A stretch of 64,000 bases of DNA from Opitutaceae bacterium TAV5 (GTDB taxonomy: Bacteria; Verrucomicrobiota; Verrucomicrobiia; Opitutales; Opitutaceae): the NCBI GenBank assembly GCA_000242935.3, contig CP007053.1, positions 7,239,001 through 7,303,000 on the forward strand, given 5' to 3'. Each line of letters begins with the position of its first letter. Position 1 is the stretch's first letter. Under the pieces are notes generated by a model, which worked only from the letters and a program-made list of their open reading frames with translations, did not search any database and had not been told where the DNA came from. The translations under genes were made by a program, and so were the position numbers. This document shows, piece after piece, positions 1-10,600 of this stretch.

Positions 1-1
1 G

Positions 2-1138
2 CTCGATACGCTCCTCGAACGGATCACCACCACCGCCGTCGGGCTCGCCAGCACCGCGGCCACGCTCGCCGATGCCGACGCCGCCATCCGCAACCAGATC
101 GAAAGTTACGCCGCCCGGTTCCCCCGTCTCGACGAACTCACCGACCTGCTCGCCCGCATCGAGGAAGCCGACGCCCGCCTGCGCGCCACCGCCGGTTCCC
201 TCGCCGAGCAGACCGCTGCCGCCACCACCGCCGCCAGCGTCACTCCCGCGGGACGCACCCGGCTCGGCCGCGGCCTGCGCAGCCTGATCTCCGGCGCCAC
301 TCCCGGCGCTCCCGCCGGCCCGGCCACCACCGAAGACGACGTCTCCGAAGCCGCCCCGGAAAGTGACGACGGTGACAGCCCCGAGGCCGATGCGCCTTCC
401 GAGACCCCTTCCGCGCCTCCTCCCTCTCCGCCGCCGTCTGCTCCCTCGGGCAAAACGCCCTCTCCGAAATCCTCCGCTCGCAAATCAGCGAAGCACAAAC
501 CGGCTCCCCCGCCCGAACCGCAACCCGGGCCCGAACCGCAGCCGGAGTCCCGGCAGGAATCCGCTCCCGCCGACGAAGACGAACCTGCCGCGCCGGAGGA
601 CGAACCCGCGGACGAATCACCCGACGCTGCCGATGCTGCCTCTGATGCTGACGACACCGCTACCGACGCTGGCGCAGCGGCAGAGGGCGCCGACGATGAT
701 GAAGCGTCTTCCGAATCCGGTCCCGAATCCGAACCTGAACCGGAACCCGTGCCGGAACCGAAATCCAGGCCTGCTCCGCGTCGCGCCGCGGCAGTCAGGG
801 AAGACCCGGCTCCCGGTCTCTTCGACGATCCCGCGTTTCACGAATTGCCCGCCGCTCCCAGCCGCTCGCTGTCGAGCGATGGCGCCACCCGGCTCATCGC
901 CACCGCCTACATCGGCATCGGCAACAAACTCTATATCCGCGGCGAGGGCCCCGGCCTGCGTCCCGACAAGGGGGTGCCGCTCCAGTTCATCTCGATCGGC
1001 AAGTGGCGCTGGGAGACCGGCGAGGCCACCGGGCCGGTGCGCGTCCGCCTCTACAAAAACGACCAGATCGAATGCGCCGCGCTCGGCGAATTCGAACTCA
1101 CGCCCGGCCACCTGCACGAGGTCAGCGCGACGTTCTGA
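2..1138 (+). CDS. Acidic proline-rich protein, 5'-truncated
   Basis: The frame is open from the window edge to the stop at 1138, so the true start lies to the left; 378 residues are visible. The first ~85 residues are Ala/Leu-rich, charged and helical in character, like the end of a coiled coil. Residues ~105-260 are low complexity, rich in Pro, Glu, Asp, Ser and Ala with EPEPEP-type runs. The last ~100 residues look folded and contain the segment IATAYIGIGNKLYIRGEGPG and a Trp-rich stretch (GKWRWE). The layout suggests a coiled-coil region, a flexible linker and a C-terminal domain. I do not recognise the family. It converges on waaA with a 48-bp gap. Confidence 0.7.
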   Translation, partial: LDTLLERITTTAVGLASTAATLADADAAIRNQIESYAARFPRLDELTDLLARIEEADARLRATAGSLAEQTAAATTAASVTPAGRTRLGRGLRSLISGATPGAPAGPATTEDDVSEAAPESDDGDSPEADAPSETPSAPPPSPPPSAPSGKTPSPKSSARKSAKHKPAPPPEPQPGPEPQPESRQESAPADEDEPAAPEDEPADESPDAADAASDADDTATDAGAAAEGADDDEASSESGPESEPEPEPVPEPKSRPAPRRAAAVREDPAPGLFDDPAFHELPAAPSRSLSSDGATRLIATAYIGIGNKLYIRGEGPGLRPDKGVPLQFISIGKWRWETGEATGPVRVRLYKNDQIECAALGEFELTPGHLHEVSATF

Positions 1139-1186
1139 TACCGGTATCCCGAATGCCCTGAACCGTGGGGGTGCAATCCTTCCCGC

Positions 1187-2512
1187 TCACACCCGTGCCA
1201 GTTCCGCCAGCGTCCGCGCCACCGCGCCCTGGTTCGCCCGGTGCCACCCCTCGCCCGCCGCGCCCATCCGCGCTCTCGCGGCCGGGTCCGCCAGCAACGC
1301 CCGCACCGCCTCGCCCAGCGCCGCCGCGTTTTCCACGCGCCGCGCCGCGCCGCATTCCAGCAACTCGCGCGTGATCTGCCGGAAATTCGCCATGCCCGGC
1401 CCGAGCAGCAACGGCTTGCCCAGCGCCGCCGCCTCGACCGGCGTCTGTCCCTCCGTGTGCGGCGGCAGGCTTTTGCCGACAAACACCACCGTGGCCACCT
1501 GCACCAGCCGGCGCAGTTCGCCCGTCGTGTCGGCCAGCGTCACCTCGCACGGCCCCGCCGCCTTCCCGCGCGAGCGCACGCTGTACGCCACTCCGCTGCC
1601 GGCCAGCAGCGGCTCGATCTCGCCACGCCGTTCCGCATGACGGGGTACCAGCAGCAACCGGCACGCCACTCCCGCCGCCCGCAACTCCGCAAACGCCGCC
1701 AGCAACGCCGCCTCCTCGCCCGGCCACGTCGAGGCGCCCGCGATCACCGGCTCGCCCGGATCGGCCGGATCGACAGCAAAACCCAGTTCCGCCCGCAACG
1801 CCGTCACCTCCGCCTCTGCCAGTCGCGGCACCGCGAGATCGAGCTTGATGTTGCCCGTCACCGCGACCCGCTCCGCCGGGACGCCCAGCGCCCGGAATCG
1901 CTCCGCGTCGCCCTCCGATGCCGCCAGCACCCGCGTCAACCCGCGCAACATCAATCCCGCCAAGGGACGCACCCGCTGCATCCGCCGGAAACTGCGGTCG
2001 GAAAGCCGTGCGTTGACCGCCACCGCCGGCACCCCGCGCGCCCGCGCCTGGTGCAGGTGCTCCGGCCACCGTTCGCCCTCCGTCTGCACCACCAGGTCGG
2101 GGCGCACCGCGCGCCACGCCCGCGCCGGGAAAAACCAGAAATCGAGCGGAAAATACGCAGCCGCCATCACCAGCCCCGCCGCCTCGTATCGCTCCTTCGC
2201 CAGCCGGTAGCCCGTGCTCGTGGTTGTGGTCAGGTAAACCTCCACGCCCGGATCGCGCCGCCAGGCTTCCAGCAGCGGCCCCACGGCGAGCATTTCCCCC
2301 ACGCTGACCGCCTGCAGCCAGATGCGCCGCACGCCGGCCCGCTTCGGCGGCAGCGCCGGGGTGCGCCCGAACCGCTGCGAAAACCCCTCCCGATAGCCTC
2401 CGCGCCTCCGCATCCGCAGCAGGTAATAGGGAGCGGCGAACACCAGAACGGGTAAAAAGAGCAACCGGTAGAGCCAGATCATTGCAAAGGAAGTCGAAAC
2501 GGAAACGTTCAC
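1187..2512 (-). CDS. waaA: 3-deoxy-D-manno-octulosonic acid (Kdo) transferase
   Basis: Transfers Kdo from CMP-Kdo to lipid A precursor at the inner membrane, the first step of LPS core assembly. The 441-residue length is near the family norm (~425). An N-terminal hydrophobic anchor (MIWLYRLLFLPVLVF) is followed by the GT30 N-domain with WLQAVSVGE and TTTTSTGY, then the acceptor-side segment VQTEGERWPEHL. The C-terminal glycosyltransferase part contains VTGNIKLDL, GASTWPGEE and a late PVEAAALGKPLLLGP. The start is uncertain. The GTG at 2512 has a GGGGGGA stretch upstream; the ATG at 2482 gives the more family-like MIWLYR start. It shows that the host makes Kdo-containing LPS. Confidence 0.92.
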   Translation of the reverse strand: MNVSVSTSFAMIWLYRLLFLPVLVFAAPYYLLRMRRRGGYREGFSQRFGRTPALPPKRAGVRRIWLQAVSVGEMLAVGPLLEAWRRDPGVEVYLTTTTSTGYRLAKERYEAAGLVMAAAYFPLDFWFFPARAWRAVRPDLVVQTEGERWPEHLHQARARGVPAVAVNARLSDRSFRRMQRVRPLAGLMLRGLTRVLAASEGDAERFRALGVPAERVAVTGNIKLDLAVPRLAEAEVTALRAELGFAVDPADPGEPVIAGASTWPGEEAALLAAFAELRAAGVACRLLLVPRHAERRGEIEPLLAGSGVAYSVRSRGKAAGPCEVTLADTTGELRRLVQVATVVFVGKSLPPHTEGQTPVEAAALGKPLLLGPGMANFRQITRELLECGAARRVENAAALGEAVRALLADPAARARMGAAGEGWHRANQGAVARTLAELARV

Positions 2513-2578
2513 TGGAACCGATTCCCCCCGCAGCGCTCAAAACAAATCCTCACCGCACCACCAACCGATTCATTTTTT

Positions 2579-2682
2579 AACCGCTAAAGAACGCTGAAAT
2601 CCGCTAAAACCAGACCACTTCCATGCCAGGTCCCCCCTCCCCCCGGTTCAATTTTAGCGTTCTTCAGCGTTTTTTAGCGGTT
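2579..2682. repeat. Inverted repeat of CGCTAA-type units
   Basis: Left arm 2579-2609 starts AACCGCTAAAGAACGCTG; right arm 2652-2682 ends TTTTTTAGCGGTT. The arms match at about 28 of 31 positions when one is reverse-complemented. Each arm is made of short degenerate GCTAAA/CGCTGA units, and the termini are AACC and GGTT. It lies between waaA and the M16 gene, which are divergent, and may form a long hairpin in transcripts of either. Confidence 0.8.
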
Positions 2683-2695
2683 CTCCTTTTCCGTC

Positions 2696-2725
2696 ATTAG
2701 TGTCCATCAGTGTCCATTAGTGTTT
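2696..2725. repeat. Solo arm of the ATTAGTGTCCAT repeat
   Basis: A 30-bp sequence beginning ATTAGTGTCCATCAGTG and ending TTAGTGTTT followed by A-rich sequence. It is nearly identical to the right-hand repeat that flanks the GxxExxY gene at 57116-57145. No opposing arm is seen here, so it looks like a solitary copy. It lies 40 bp before the M16 start. Confidence 0.75.
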
Positions 2726-2764
2726 AAAAACAAACAACATCTCCCGCTTCCCGCGATCTCTTCC

Positions 2765-5638
2765 ATGCGCCTGCTCACCGCCTTCCTTCTCGCCGGTCTT
2801 CTCGTTTCGTCCGCCTTCGCCGCCGACGCCTCCGCGCCGGCCGTCACCGCGCTCCGCCCCGATCCCGAACTCCGCGAGGGCACGCTCGACAACGGCCTCC
2901 GCTACATCGTCCGCCGCAACAGCGAACCACAGCACCGCGCCTCGCTCCGCCTGGTCGTCCTCGCCGGCTCGTTCCACGAAACCGCACAACAACGCGGCCT
3001 CGCCCATTTCCTCGAACACATGGCCTTCAACGGCAGCACCCACTATCCCCCGCGCACCCTGATCAAGTTTTTCCAGCGCATGGGCATGGGTTTCGGTGGC
3101 GATACCAATGCCTGGACCTCGTTCGACCACACCGCCTACCTGCTGGAACTTCCCGACACCAAACCGGAAACCCTCGCCGAAGGCCTGCGCGTCTTTGGCG
3201 ACTACGCCGGCGGGCTCCTCCTCGACCCCTCCGAGATCGACCGCGAGCGCGGCGTGATCCTTTCCGAAAAACGCACCCGCGACTCCGCCGAGTACCGCGC
3301 CAGCATCGCCAGCTACGAATTTCTCTTCGCCGGCACGCTCCTGCCCCGTCGCCTCCCCATCGGAGAAGAGTCCGTCATCAAAAACGCCACCCGCGACGAC
3401 TTCCTCGACCTCTACAACACCTGGTACCGCCCCGAACGCATGGCCGTCATTGCCGTCGGCGATTTCGATCCCGACGCCGTCGTCGCCGAAATCAAAAACA
3501 ACAAAAACCTCGCCTCCGTCGCCGATCGCGCCCCCGCCCGCCCCGAGCCCGACATGGGCAAACTCGCCGCCGCCGACCGGCCGGGCGATGACACTGCGTC
3601 GTCCGCTGGCATCCTTGCCTCCGCCCACTATGAATCCGACGCCGGCGCCACCACCGTATCCATTAATGCAATACGTCCGTGGAATCGCGAGCCCGACTCC
3701 GTGCAAAAACGGCTCCGCGAACTCCCCCGCGATCTCGCCTCCGCCATGCTCAACCGCCGCCTCGAAATCCTCGCCAAGAAGGAAAACGCCCCCTTCAGCC
3801 AGGCCAGCGTCTCCATCGGAGAATATTTTCGTTTTATCCACAGCGCCTCGCTCCGCCTCACGACGACTCCCGACCACTGGTCCGACGCTCTCGCCACCGG
3901 CGAACAGGAACTGCGCCGCGCCCTGCAATTCGGTTTCCGTGAAAGCGAACTCCGCGAAGCCCGCGCCAACTACAAAAACGCACTCGAACAAGCCGTCAAA
4001 ACCGACCCCACCCGCGACTCTCCCGACCGCGCGTCCGAACTCATCGACTCCGTTGTCGATGAAATCGTGCCGACCACTCCCGCCGACGATCTCGCCCTGC
4101 TCGGCCCCGCGCTCGACGCCATCACTCCCGAAGACTGCCACGAGGCCCTCCGGGCCGACTTCTCCACTCCGGCCGGACTCCAGGTTTTTGTTGCCGGCAA
4201 CACCCGCCTCGCCGAAGCAGCCGACGATGCCTCCGCCGCCATCGTTGCCGCCTGGAAAAAATCCGCCGACAGTCCTGTCACCCCGTCCGCCGACACCGCC
4301 GCCGACGCCTTCGCCTACACCGACTTCGGCCCTGCCGGCAAAATCACCGAACGCCGTCACATCGACGACCTCGACGTCACTCTCGTCACGTTTGCCAACG
4401 GCCTCCGCCTCAATCTGAAGAAGACCGATTTCAAGACCGGTGAAATCCAGGTCCGCGCCCGCGTCGGCACCGGACGCCTCCGGCTCCCGGGCAACCAGCC
4501 CGGACTCGATTTTTACGCCGGCCTCACCTTCACCGCCGGCGGCCTCGGCAAGCACAGCACCGACGACCTGCGCTCCCTTCTCGCCGGCCGCAACGTCGGC
4601 GTCGGCTTCAATGTCGCCGACGACGCCTTCGTTTTCTCCGGCGTCACCACGCCCGCCGACCTGCTCCTCGAGCTGCAACTCCTCGCCGCCCACATCACCG
4701 ATCCCGGCTACCGCCCCGAGGCCGCCCGGCTCGCGGAAAAAAACCTCGAACAGTTCTACACCCGCCTCGCCCACAGCACCTCCGGCCCGCTCCAGACCAT
4801 CGTCCCGCGACTCCTCGCCAGCGGCGATCCCCGCTTCGGCCTGCCCACGCGCGCCGAGGCCAGCGACCGGACTCTCGGCGAAGTGAAAGCCTGGCTCGCC
4901 CCGCACCTCGCCAGCGGCGCGATCGAACTCGCCGTGGTCGGCGATATCGACATCGACGCCACCCTCCAGGCCGTCGCCGCCACCCTCGGCGCCCTCCCCG
5001 ACCGCGCCCCGCGCCCCGCGCGCGACGCCCTCGCCGATGTCCTCCGCGTCGACGTGCCCGCCAAATCCGTCGAGGAAACGTTCACCGTTCCCTCGACCAT
5101 CCCGAAAGGCATCGTCGCGCTCTGGTGGCCCACGCGCGACGCTCTCGACGCCACGCCTGCCCGCCGCCTCAACCTCCTCGCCGACATCTTTACCGACCGC
5201 CTCCGTGAAGTCGTTCGCGAAAAAATAGGCGGCGCCTACAGCCCGTATGCGGCCAGCGCCCCGAGCGATGTGTTCCCCGGTTACGGTTTCATCCTGACGA
5301 ACATCACCGTCGATCCCGGCCATGCGGTGGAGATCGCCGCCGCCGTCGCCCGGATCGCGCAGGAACTTCACGACGACGGCGTCACGGACGACGAAATCAC
5401 CCGCGCCCGCCTCCCCGTGCTGACGGCCCTGCGTGAATCCGCCCGCACCAACGAATACTGGCTCGGCATCGTGCTCGCCGCCGCCCAGGAGCAGCCGCAG
5501 CGCCTCGACTGGGCGCGCACCCGTTACAGCGACTACGAATCGATCACCAAGGCCGACATCGACGCCCTCGCGAAGACATACCTCGCCCCCGACCGCGCCT
5601 TCCGTTTCACCGTCCTCCCGGTGGACGAAAAGAAGTAG
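2765..5638 (+). CDS. M16 family zinc metallopeptidase (PqqL-like), exported
   Basis: Predicted periplasmic or surface zinc protease of the pitrilysin family. The ATG at 2765 is preferred because it gives an immediate signal peptide (MRLLTAFLLAGLLVSSAFAA); an in-frame start at 2720 would only add repeat-derived residues. The 957-residue length fits two tandem M16 units. The inverted zinc motif HFLEH is at ~81-85, with the ERGVILSE segment ~76 residues on. The second half has the inactive M16 C-domain features, including KIGGAYSPYA near residue 820. It stands alone and converges on menD (24-bp gap). The substrate cannot be inferred. Confidence 0.92.
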   Translation: MRLLTAFLLAGLLVSSAFAADASAPAVTALRPDPELREGTLDNGLRYIVRRNSEPQHRASLRLVVLAGSFHETAQQRGLAHFLEHMAFNGSTHYPPRTLIKFFQRMGMGFGGDTNAWTSFDHTAYLLELPDTKPETLAEGLRVFGDYAGGLLLDPSEIDRERGVILSEKRTRDSAEYRASIASYEFLFAGTLLPRRLPIGEESVIKNATRDDFLDLYNTWYRPERMAVIAVGDFDPDAVVAEIKNNKNLASVADRAPARPEPDMGKLAAADRPGDDTASSAGILASAHYESDAGATTVSINAIRPWNREPDSVQKRLRELPRDLASAMLNRRLEILAKKENAPFSQASVSIGEYFRFIHSASLRLTTTPDHWSDALATGEQELRRALQFGFRESELREARANYKNALEQAVKTDPTRDSPDRASELIDSVVDEIVPTTPADDLALLGPALDAITPEDCHEALRADFSTPAGLQVFVAGNTRLAEAADDASAAIVAAWKKSADSPVTPSADTAADAFAYTDFGPAGKITERRHIDDLDVTLVTFANGLRLNLKKTDFKTGEIQVRARVGTGRLRLPGNQPGLDFYAGLTFTAGGLGKHSTDDLRSLLAGRNVGVGFNVADDAFVFSGVTTPADLLLELQLLAAHITDPGYRPEAARLAEKNLEQFYTRLAHSTSGPLQTIVPRLLASGDPRFGLPTRAEASDRTLGEVKAWLAPHLASGAIELAVVGDIDIDATLQAVAATLGALPDRAPRPARDALADVLRVDVPAKSVEETFTVPSTIPKGIVALWWPTRDALDATPARRLNLLADIFTDRLREVVREKIGGAYSPYAASAPSDVFPGYGFILTNITVDPGHAVEIAAAVARIAQELHDDGVTDDEITRARLPVLTALRESARTNEYWLGIVLAAAQEQPQRLDWARTRYSDYESITKADIDALAKTYLAPDRAFRFTVLPVDEKK

Positions 5639-5662
5639 CCGTCCGGCATCCCCGCCGCGTAG

Positions 5663-7483
5663 CTACCCGCCCGCTGCCGCCGCGACCCGCGCCAGCAACG
5701 CCTTCCGGTATGCCGTGTCGCGCTTGCGATCCGTCCGCACTTCCAGCACGCGCACCCCGCCCCGGACCCTTTTCCCATAACTCCCCTCTCTCCCATAGCT
5801 CCCCTGACTCCCATCCCTCCCCTCCCCCCCCCCCGACCCCGCCAGCCCCGCGGCCAGCTCCGCGAAGTGCGCACCGTCGCGCACCGCCACATGCTCCACA
5901 CCGTAGGCTGCGCACAGCGTGGCAAAATCCACCCGCTGCGGCGTCGCCCAGTATTCCTCGAACGGCGGATCGAATTGCGCCACCGGCAGGTGCTCGAAAA
6001 TCCCCCCGCCGTTGTTGTTGATCAGCACGATCGTCAACGAACCGCGCAACCGCCCCGCCGACAGGAACCCGTTCGTGTCGTGCAGCAACGCCAGATCGCC
6101 CGTCAGCAGCACCACGGGACGATCCTCCTGCCCGTGCGCCACGCCCAGCGCCGTCGAAAGCGTGCCATCGATGCCGTTGGCGCCCCGGCTCGCCAGCACC
6201 CGGGGCCCGCGCGAGCGCACCGGCGCGAAATATTCCAGATCGCGCACCGGCATGCTGCTCGCCACGAACAGGCACGCTTCGGCCGGCAGCCGCTTCGCCA
6301 GCAGCCGCACGTACGCGCCCTCGAATCCCGCCGCCGCAGCCCCGGTCATCCCGGCGTCCAGAACCTCCTGGGCTCGCGCTTCCGCCTTCATCCAGGCGTC
6401 GAGCCAGCCGGCATGTTCTCCCGCCTTCGAAACGGAAACCCGCTGAAAATCCTGCGGCGCCACCCGCACCCGGCGGGTCCGCACGTGCAGGCCGTCCCGG
6501 TTTCCCCGGTGGGTGGTCAAGTGGATCATCGGAGCATTCACCTCCGCCAGCCACGCCCGCAACACCTTGCTCGTCGGCAACTCGCCCGCCAGCAACACGG
6601 CCTCGGGACGCAGCGCGCGCGCCAGGGTTTTATCGCGCAGGATCGCATCGTAGGCGGCGACGGTCGCGACGCCCTCCTGTCCGCCAAAACGCGCCTCCGC
6701 CAACGCATCCGCCAGCACCGGCCAGCCCAGCGCGCCGGCCAGGCGGTTGATTTCAAGAGCCCCGCCCCCCCCCGCGCCCGCCACGATGATGCCCTTCGCC
6801 CGGCAAAAATCCGGCGGCAGAGCCGGGCTGGCCGGAAACTCCGCCCGGGGGGCCGGCGGCGTTTCGAAAAACGCCTCGTCCACGACCCCGCCCGTCCGCA
6901 CCGCCGCCACCGCTTCCGCCGCGCTCCCGCCCTCCGGCACGGGCGGCAGCGGGTCGCGGAAGGGAGCGTTCAGGTGCGCCACGCCGCCCGCCCTCGCCCG
7001 GTCCACCGCATGCGACACCGTCTGGCGCAGATAGGCCAGCAACTCCGGCCGCGCCTCCGGCACCGCCAGTTCGTGATAAAACGTCACAAACCCGCCGAAC
7101 AGTTTTTGCTGGTCGATGGTCTGGCCCGACGCGCAATCGCGCATTTCCGGCGGCCGGTCCGCCGTCACCACGATCAGGGGCGCGCCGCTCTCGTGCGCCT
7201 CGATCACGGCCGGGAAGTAGTTGGCCCCCGCCGTCCCGCTCGTGCACACGAGCAGCACCGGCTCCCCCGTCGCCTTCGCCACCCCCAGCGCAAAAAATCC
7301 CGCCGACCGTTCATCGAGCACCGGCACCGCCACAATCCGAGGATGCCGCGCCAGCGCCATCGTCAGCGGCGTGGATCGCGACCCCGGAGACACCACCGCA
7401 TGCGACACCCCCCGCCGCACGAGTGTCTCCACCAGGACGCTGCACCAGAGGCTGTTGGTATTCCGGAAATCGATGTCGGTCAT
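5663..7483 (-). CDS. menD: 2-succinyl-5-enolpyruvyl-6-hydroxy-3-cyclohexene-1-carboxylate synthase (MenD)
   Basis: Thiamine-diphosphate enzyme of menaquinone synthesis; it joins isochorismate to the succinyl semialdehyde unit from 2-oxoglutarate. The 606 residues cover the whole family fold. Visible marks are the N-terminal [14 protein letters not shown] and SPGSRSTPL, the catalytic region [24 protein letters not shown], and the C-terminal ThDP-binding part [14 protein letters not shown] and [14 protein letters not shown]. Near the C-terminus an in-frame low-complexity insert ([20 protein letters not shown]) interrupts the usual LEV-containing end and is encoded by a dispersed repeat with an 11-C tract. 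No other men gene is in the window, so the gene stands outside a men cluster here. Confidence 0.93.
   Translation of the reverse strand: MTDIDFRNTNSLWCSVLVETLVRRGVSHAVVSPGSRSTPLTMALARHPRIVAVPVLDERSAGFFALGVAKATGEPVLLVCTSGTAGANYFPAVIEAHESGAPLIVVTADRPPEMRDCASGQTIDQQKLFGGFVTFYHELAVPEARPELLAYLRQTVSHAVDRARAGGVAHLNAPFRDPLPPVPEGGSAAEAVAAVRTGGVVDEAFFETPPAPRAEFPASPALPPDFCRAKGIIVAGAGGGGALEINRLAGALGWPVLADALAEARFGGQEGVATVAAYDAILRDKTLARALRPEAVLLAGELPTSKVLRAWLAEVNAPMIHLTTHRGNRDGLHVRTRRVRVAPQDFQRVSVSKAGEHAGWLDAWMKAEARAQEVLDAGMTGAAAAGFEGAYVRLLAKRLPAEACLFVASSMPVRDLEYFAPVRSRGPRVLASRGANGIDGTLSTALGVAHGQEDRPVVLLTGDLALLHDTNGFLSAGRLRGSLTIVLINNNGGGIFEHLPVAQFDPPFEEYWATPQRVDFATLCAAYGVEHVAVRDGAHFAELAAGLAGSGGGEGRDGSQGSYGREGSYGKRVRGGVRVLEVRTDRKRDTAYRKALLARVAAAAGG
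5779..5834. repeat. In-frame CTCCCATAG-type repeat with C11 tract inside menD
   Basis: On the + strand the unit CTCCCATAGCTCCC and variants are repeated and end in eleven consecutive C (5824-5834). The same unit forms the intergenic repeats at 62341-62380 and 62970-63071. Here it is read in frame as Gly/Ser/Tyr/Glu residues near the MenD C-terminus. Confidence 0.75.
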
Positions 7484-7633
7484 AAACGCGAGCCGTCCAC
7501 CCTACAACCCGGCCCGCCCGGCTCAACCCGCAACTCTTCCCGGAATGAATCGCAACAAAACGCCAACAACAACTCGCCACCCCTCGCCCGACTCCTCAAA
7601 TACTCTCCAAACTTTTTTCAAAACCGCCCAACC

Positions 7634-10600
7634 ATGCTCATCCATCGCGGCTCCTCCGCCCTCTCCGGCTTCCGCCTCCAGAAACTCCAGCAGGATCTCG
7701 TTGCCGCCGGTGTCCCCGTCGCCCGCATCGCCGCGCGCTTTGTCCACGTGGCCGAACTCGCCGACGGCTCCGACACGCTCCCCCCCGACCAGCAGGCCCT
7801 CTTCGAAAAACTCCTCACCTACGGCCCGCGGTCCGACTCCGCCCAGGCCGCCGCTTCGGCCTTCAGCCTTCAGCCCCCGGCCCTTTCCCTCGTCGTCGCC
7901 CCCCGCCCCGGCACCATCTCCCCCTGGTCCAGCAAGGCCACCGACATTGCCCACATCTGCGGCCTCGCCGCCGTCAAACGCATCGAGCGCGTCATCGCCT
8001 GGTCCGTCGAAATCGACAACGCGGCCTTGCAACCCCCGCTCCACGTCCTCCCCGCCGACAAGCTCGACCTCCTCCGCGCCCGTCTCCACGACCGCATGAC
8101 GCAGGCCGTCTTCACCCGCATCGACGAACTCGCCGTCCTCTTCCGCCACGAACAACCCCGCCCGGTCAAGACCGTCCCTGTCCTGAAGGAAGGCCGCGCC
8201 GCCCTCGTCACCGCCAACCGCACCCTCGGCCTCGCCCTCGCCGACGACGAGATCGACTACCTCGTCAACGCCTTCGGGACCCTCGGCCGCGACCCCAACG
8301 ACATCGAGCTCATGATGTTCGCGCAGGCCAATTCCGAGCACTGCCGCCACAAGATCTTCAACGCCACCTGGGAAATCGACGGCGCCCCCCGCGACCGCTC
8401 GCTTTTCCAGATGATCCGCAACACCCACGAGTTGCACAGCGCCGGCATCCTCTCCGCCTACAAGGACAACGCCGCCGTCTTCGAGGGCACCCGCGGCGGC
8501 CGCTTCTACCCCGATCCCGCTACCGGCGACTACGCCGCGCACGAGCAGGACATCCCCATCCTCTGCAAGGTCGAGACACACAACCATCCCACCGCCATCT
8601 CCCCCTTCCCCGGCGCCGCCACCGGCTCCGGCGGCGAGATCCGCGACGAAGGCGCCACCGGCCGCGGCTCCCGCCCCAAGGCAGGCCTCACCGGCTTCAC
8701 CGTATCCAATCTCCGCATACCCGGCGCCCTCCAGCCCTGGGAGCAGACCGACAACGGCAAACCCGACCGCATCGTCAGCGCGCTCGACATCATGATCGAA
8801 GGCCCGCTCGGCGGCGCCGCCTTCAACAACGAATTCGGCCGCCCCGCCATCAACGGCTACTTCCGCACCTACGAAGCCGCCGTGCCGGCGGCTTCGCCAA
8901 TGTCGACTCAAGTCGACTTATATCGACTCAAGTCGCCCGCTGTTGCGGAGCTCCGCGGCTACCACAAGCCGATCATGCTGGCCGGCGGTCTCGGCAACAT
9001 CCAGCCCGGCCACATCCGGAAAGGCGCGATCAACCCCGGCGACCACCTCATCGTCCTCGGCGGACCCGCCATGCTCATCGGCCTCGGCGGCGGCGCGGCC
9101 AGCTCCATGGCCAGCGGCTCCGGCCAGGCCGATCTCGATTTTGCCAGCGTACAGCGCGATAACCCGGAAATGCAGCGCCGTTGCCAGGAAGTCATCGACC
9201 GCTGCTGGGCGCTCGGCGACGCCAATCCCATCAGCTTCATCCACGACGTCGGCGCCGGCGGCGTCTCCAACGCCCTGCCCGAGCTCGTCAACGACGGCGG
9301 CCGCGGCGGCCGTTTCGACCTGCGCAAGATTCCCAACGACGAGCCCGGCATGTCCCCGCTCGAAATCTGGTGCAACGAATCCCAGGAACGCTACGTCCTC
9401 GCCGTCCCCGCCGACCGCATCGACACGTTTGAAAAACTCTGCGAACGCGAACGCTGCCCCTACGCCATCGTCGGCACCGCCACCGAAGAAAAACGCCTCG
9501 TGCTCGAAGATCCGCATTTCGGGAACACCCCCATCGACATGCCCCTCGAAGTGCTGCTCGGCAAACCCCCGCGCATGCACCGCCAGGAAACCACCCTCGC
9601 CCGCCCGCAATTTCCACTAAACCTCGGTGATATCACGCTCGCCAAAGCCGCCCGCCGCGTCCTCGCGCACCCGGCCGTCGCCGACAAGACCTTCCTCATT
9701 TCCATCGGCGACCGCACCGTCACCGGTCTCATCGCCCGCGATCAGATGGTCGGCCCTTGGCAGGTGCCCGTCGCCGACTGCGCCGTCACCGCCGCCGCCT
9801 ACGACGTCTACACCGGCGAGGCCATGTCGATGGGCGAACGCACGCCCGTCGCCGTCAACAACGCCGCCGCCTCCGCCCGCCTGGCCGTCGGCGAAGCCCT
9901 GACCAACCTCGCCGCCGCCCGCATTGCCGACCTCGGCCGCGTCAACCTCTCCGCCAACTGGATGGCCGCCCCGGCCCACCCCGGCGACGCCGCCGACCTG
10001 TACGCCGCCGTCCACGCCGTCGGCATGGAACTCTGCCCCGCGCTCGGCATCACCATCCCCGTCGGCAAGGACTCCATGAGCATGAGTACCGTCTGGAAAG
10101 ACGAAGCCACCGGCGCGCAAAAACGCGTCACCGCGCCCGTCTCGCTCATCGTTTCCGCCTTCGCTCCTGTCGCCGACATCCGCCGCACGCTCACGCCGCA
10201 GCTTCTCACCGACGCCGAAGCCGGCGGCGAGACGGAGCTGCTCCTCATCGACCTCGGCCGCGGCAAGAACCGCCTCGGCGGCAGCATCCTCGCGCAGACC
10301 CTCAGCCAGACCGGCGAAGCCACGCCCGATGTGGATGATCCCGCCGACTTGCAGGCTTTCTGGAACGCGATCCAGGCGCTCAACGCCGACGGAAAACTCC
10401 TCGCCTACCACGACCGCAGCGACGGCGGCCTCTTCGCGACGATCACCGAAATGGCCTTCGCCGGCCACACCGGCGTGGACGTCGAACTTCCCTCCTGTAG
10501 CGCGGGCTTTTTCTGCCAAACGCCCGCTTCCGACGTGGCACGGGCTTCCAGCCCGTGTGACGACGCGCAGCGTCGCCCCTTCGCGCAACTCTTCTCCGAA

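Noticed and set aside
2717-5371. 884-codon minus-strand open frame opposite the M16 gene
   Set aside because: Gly/Val/Glu-rich antisense shadow of a well-supported + strand gene, caused by high GC at third positions; no family motifs.
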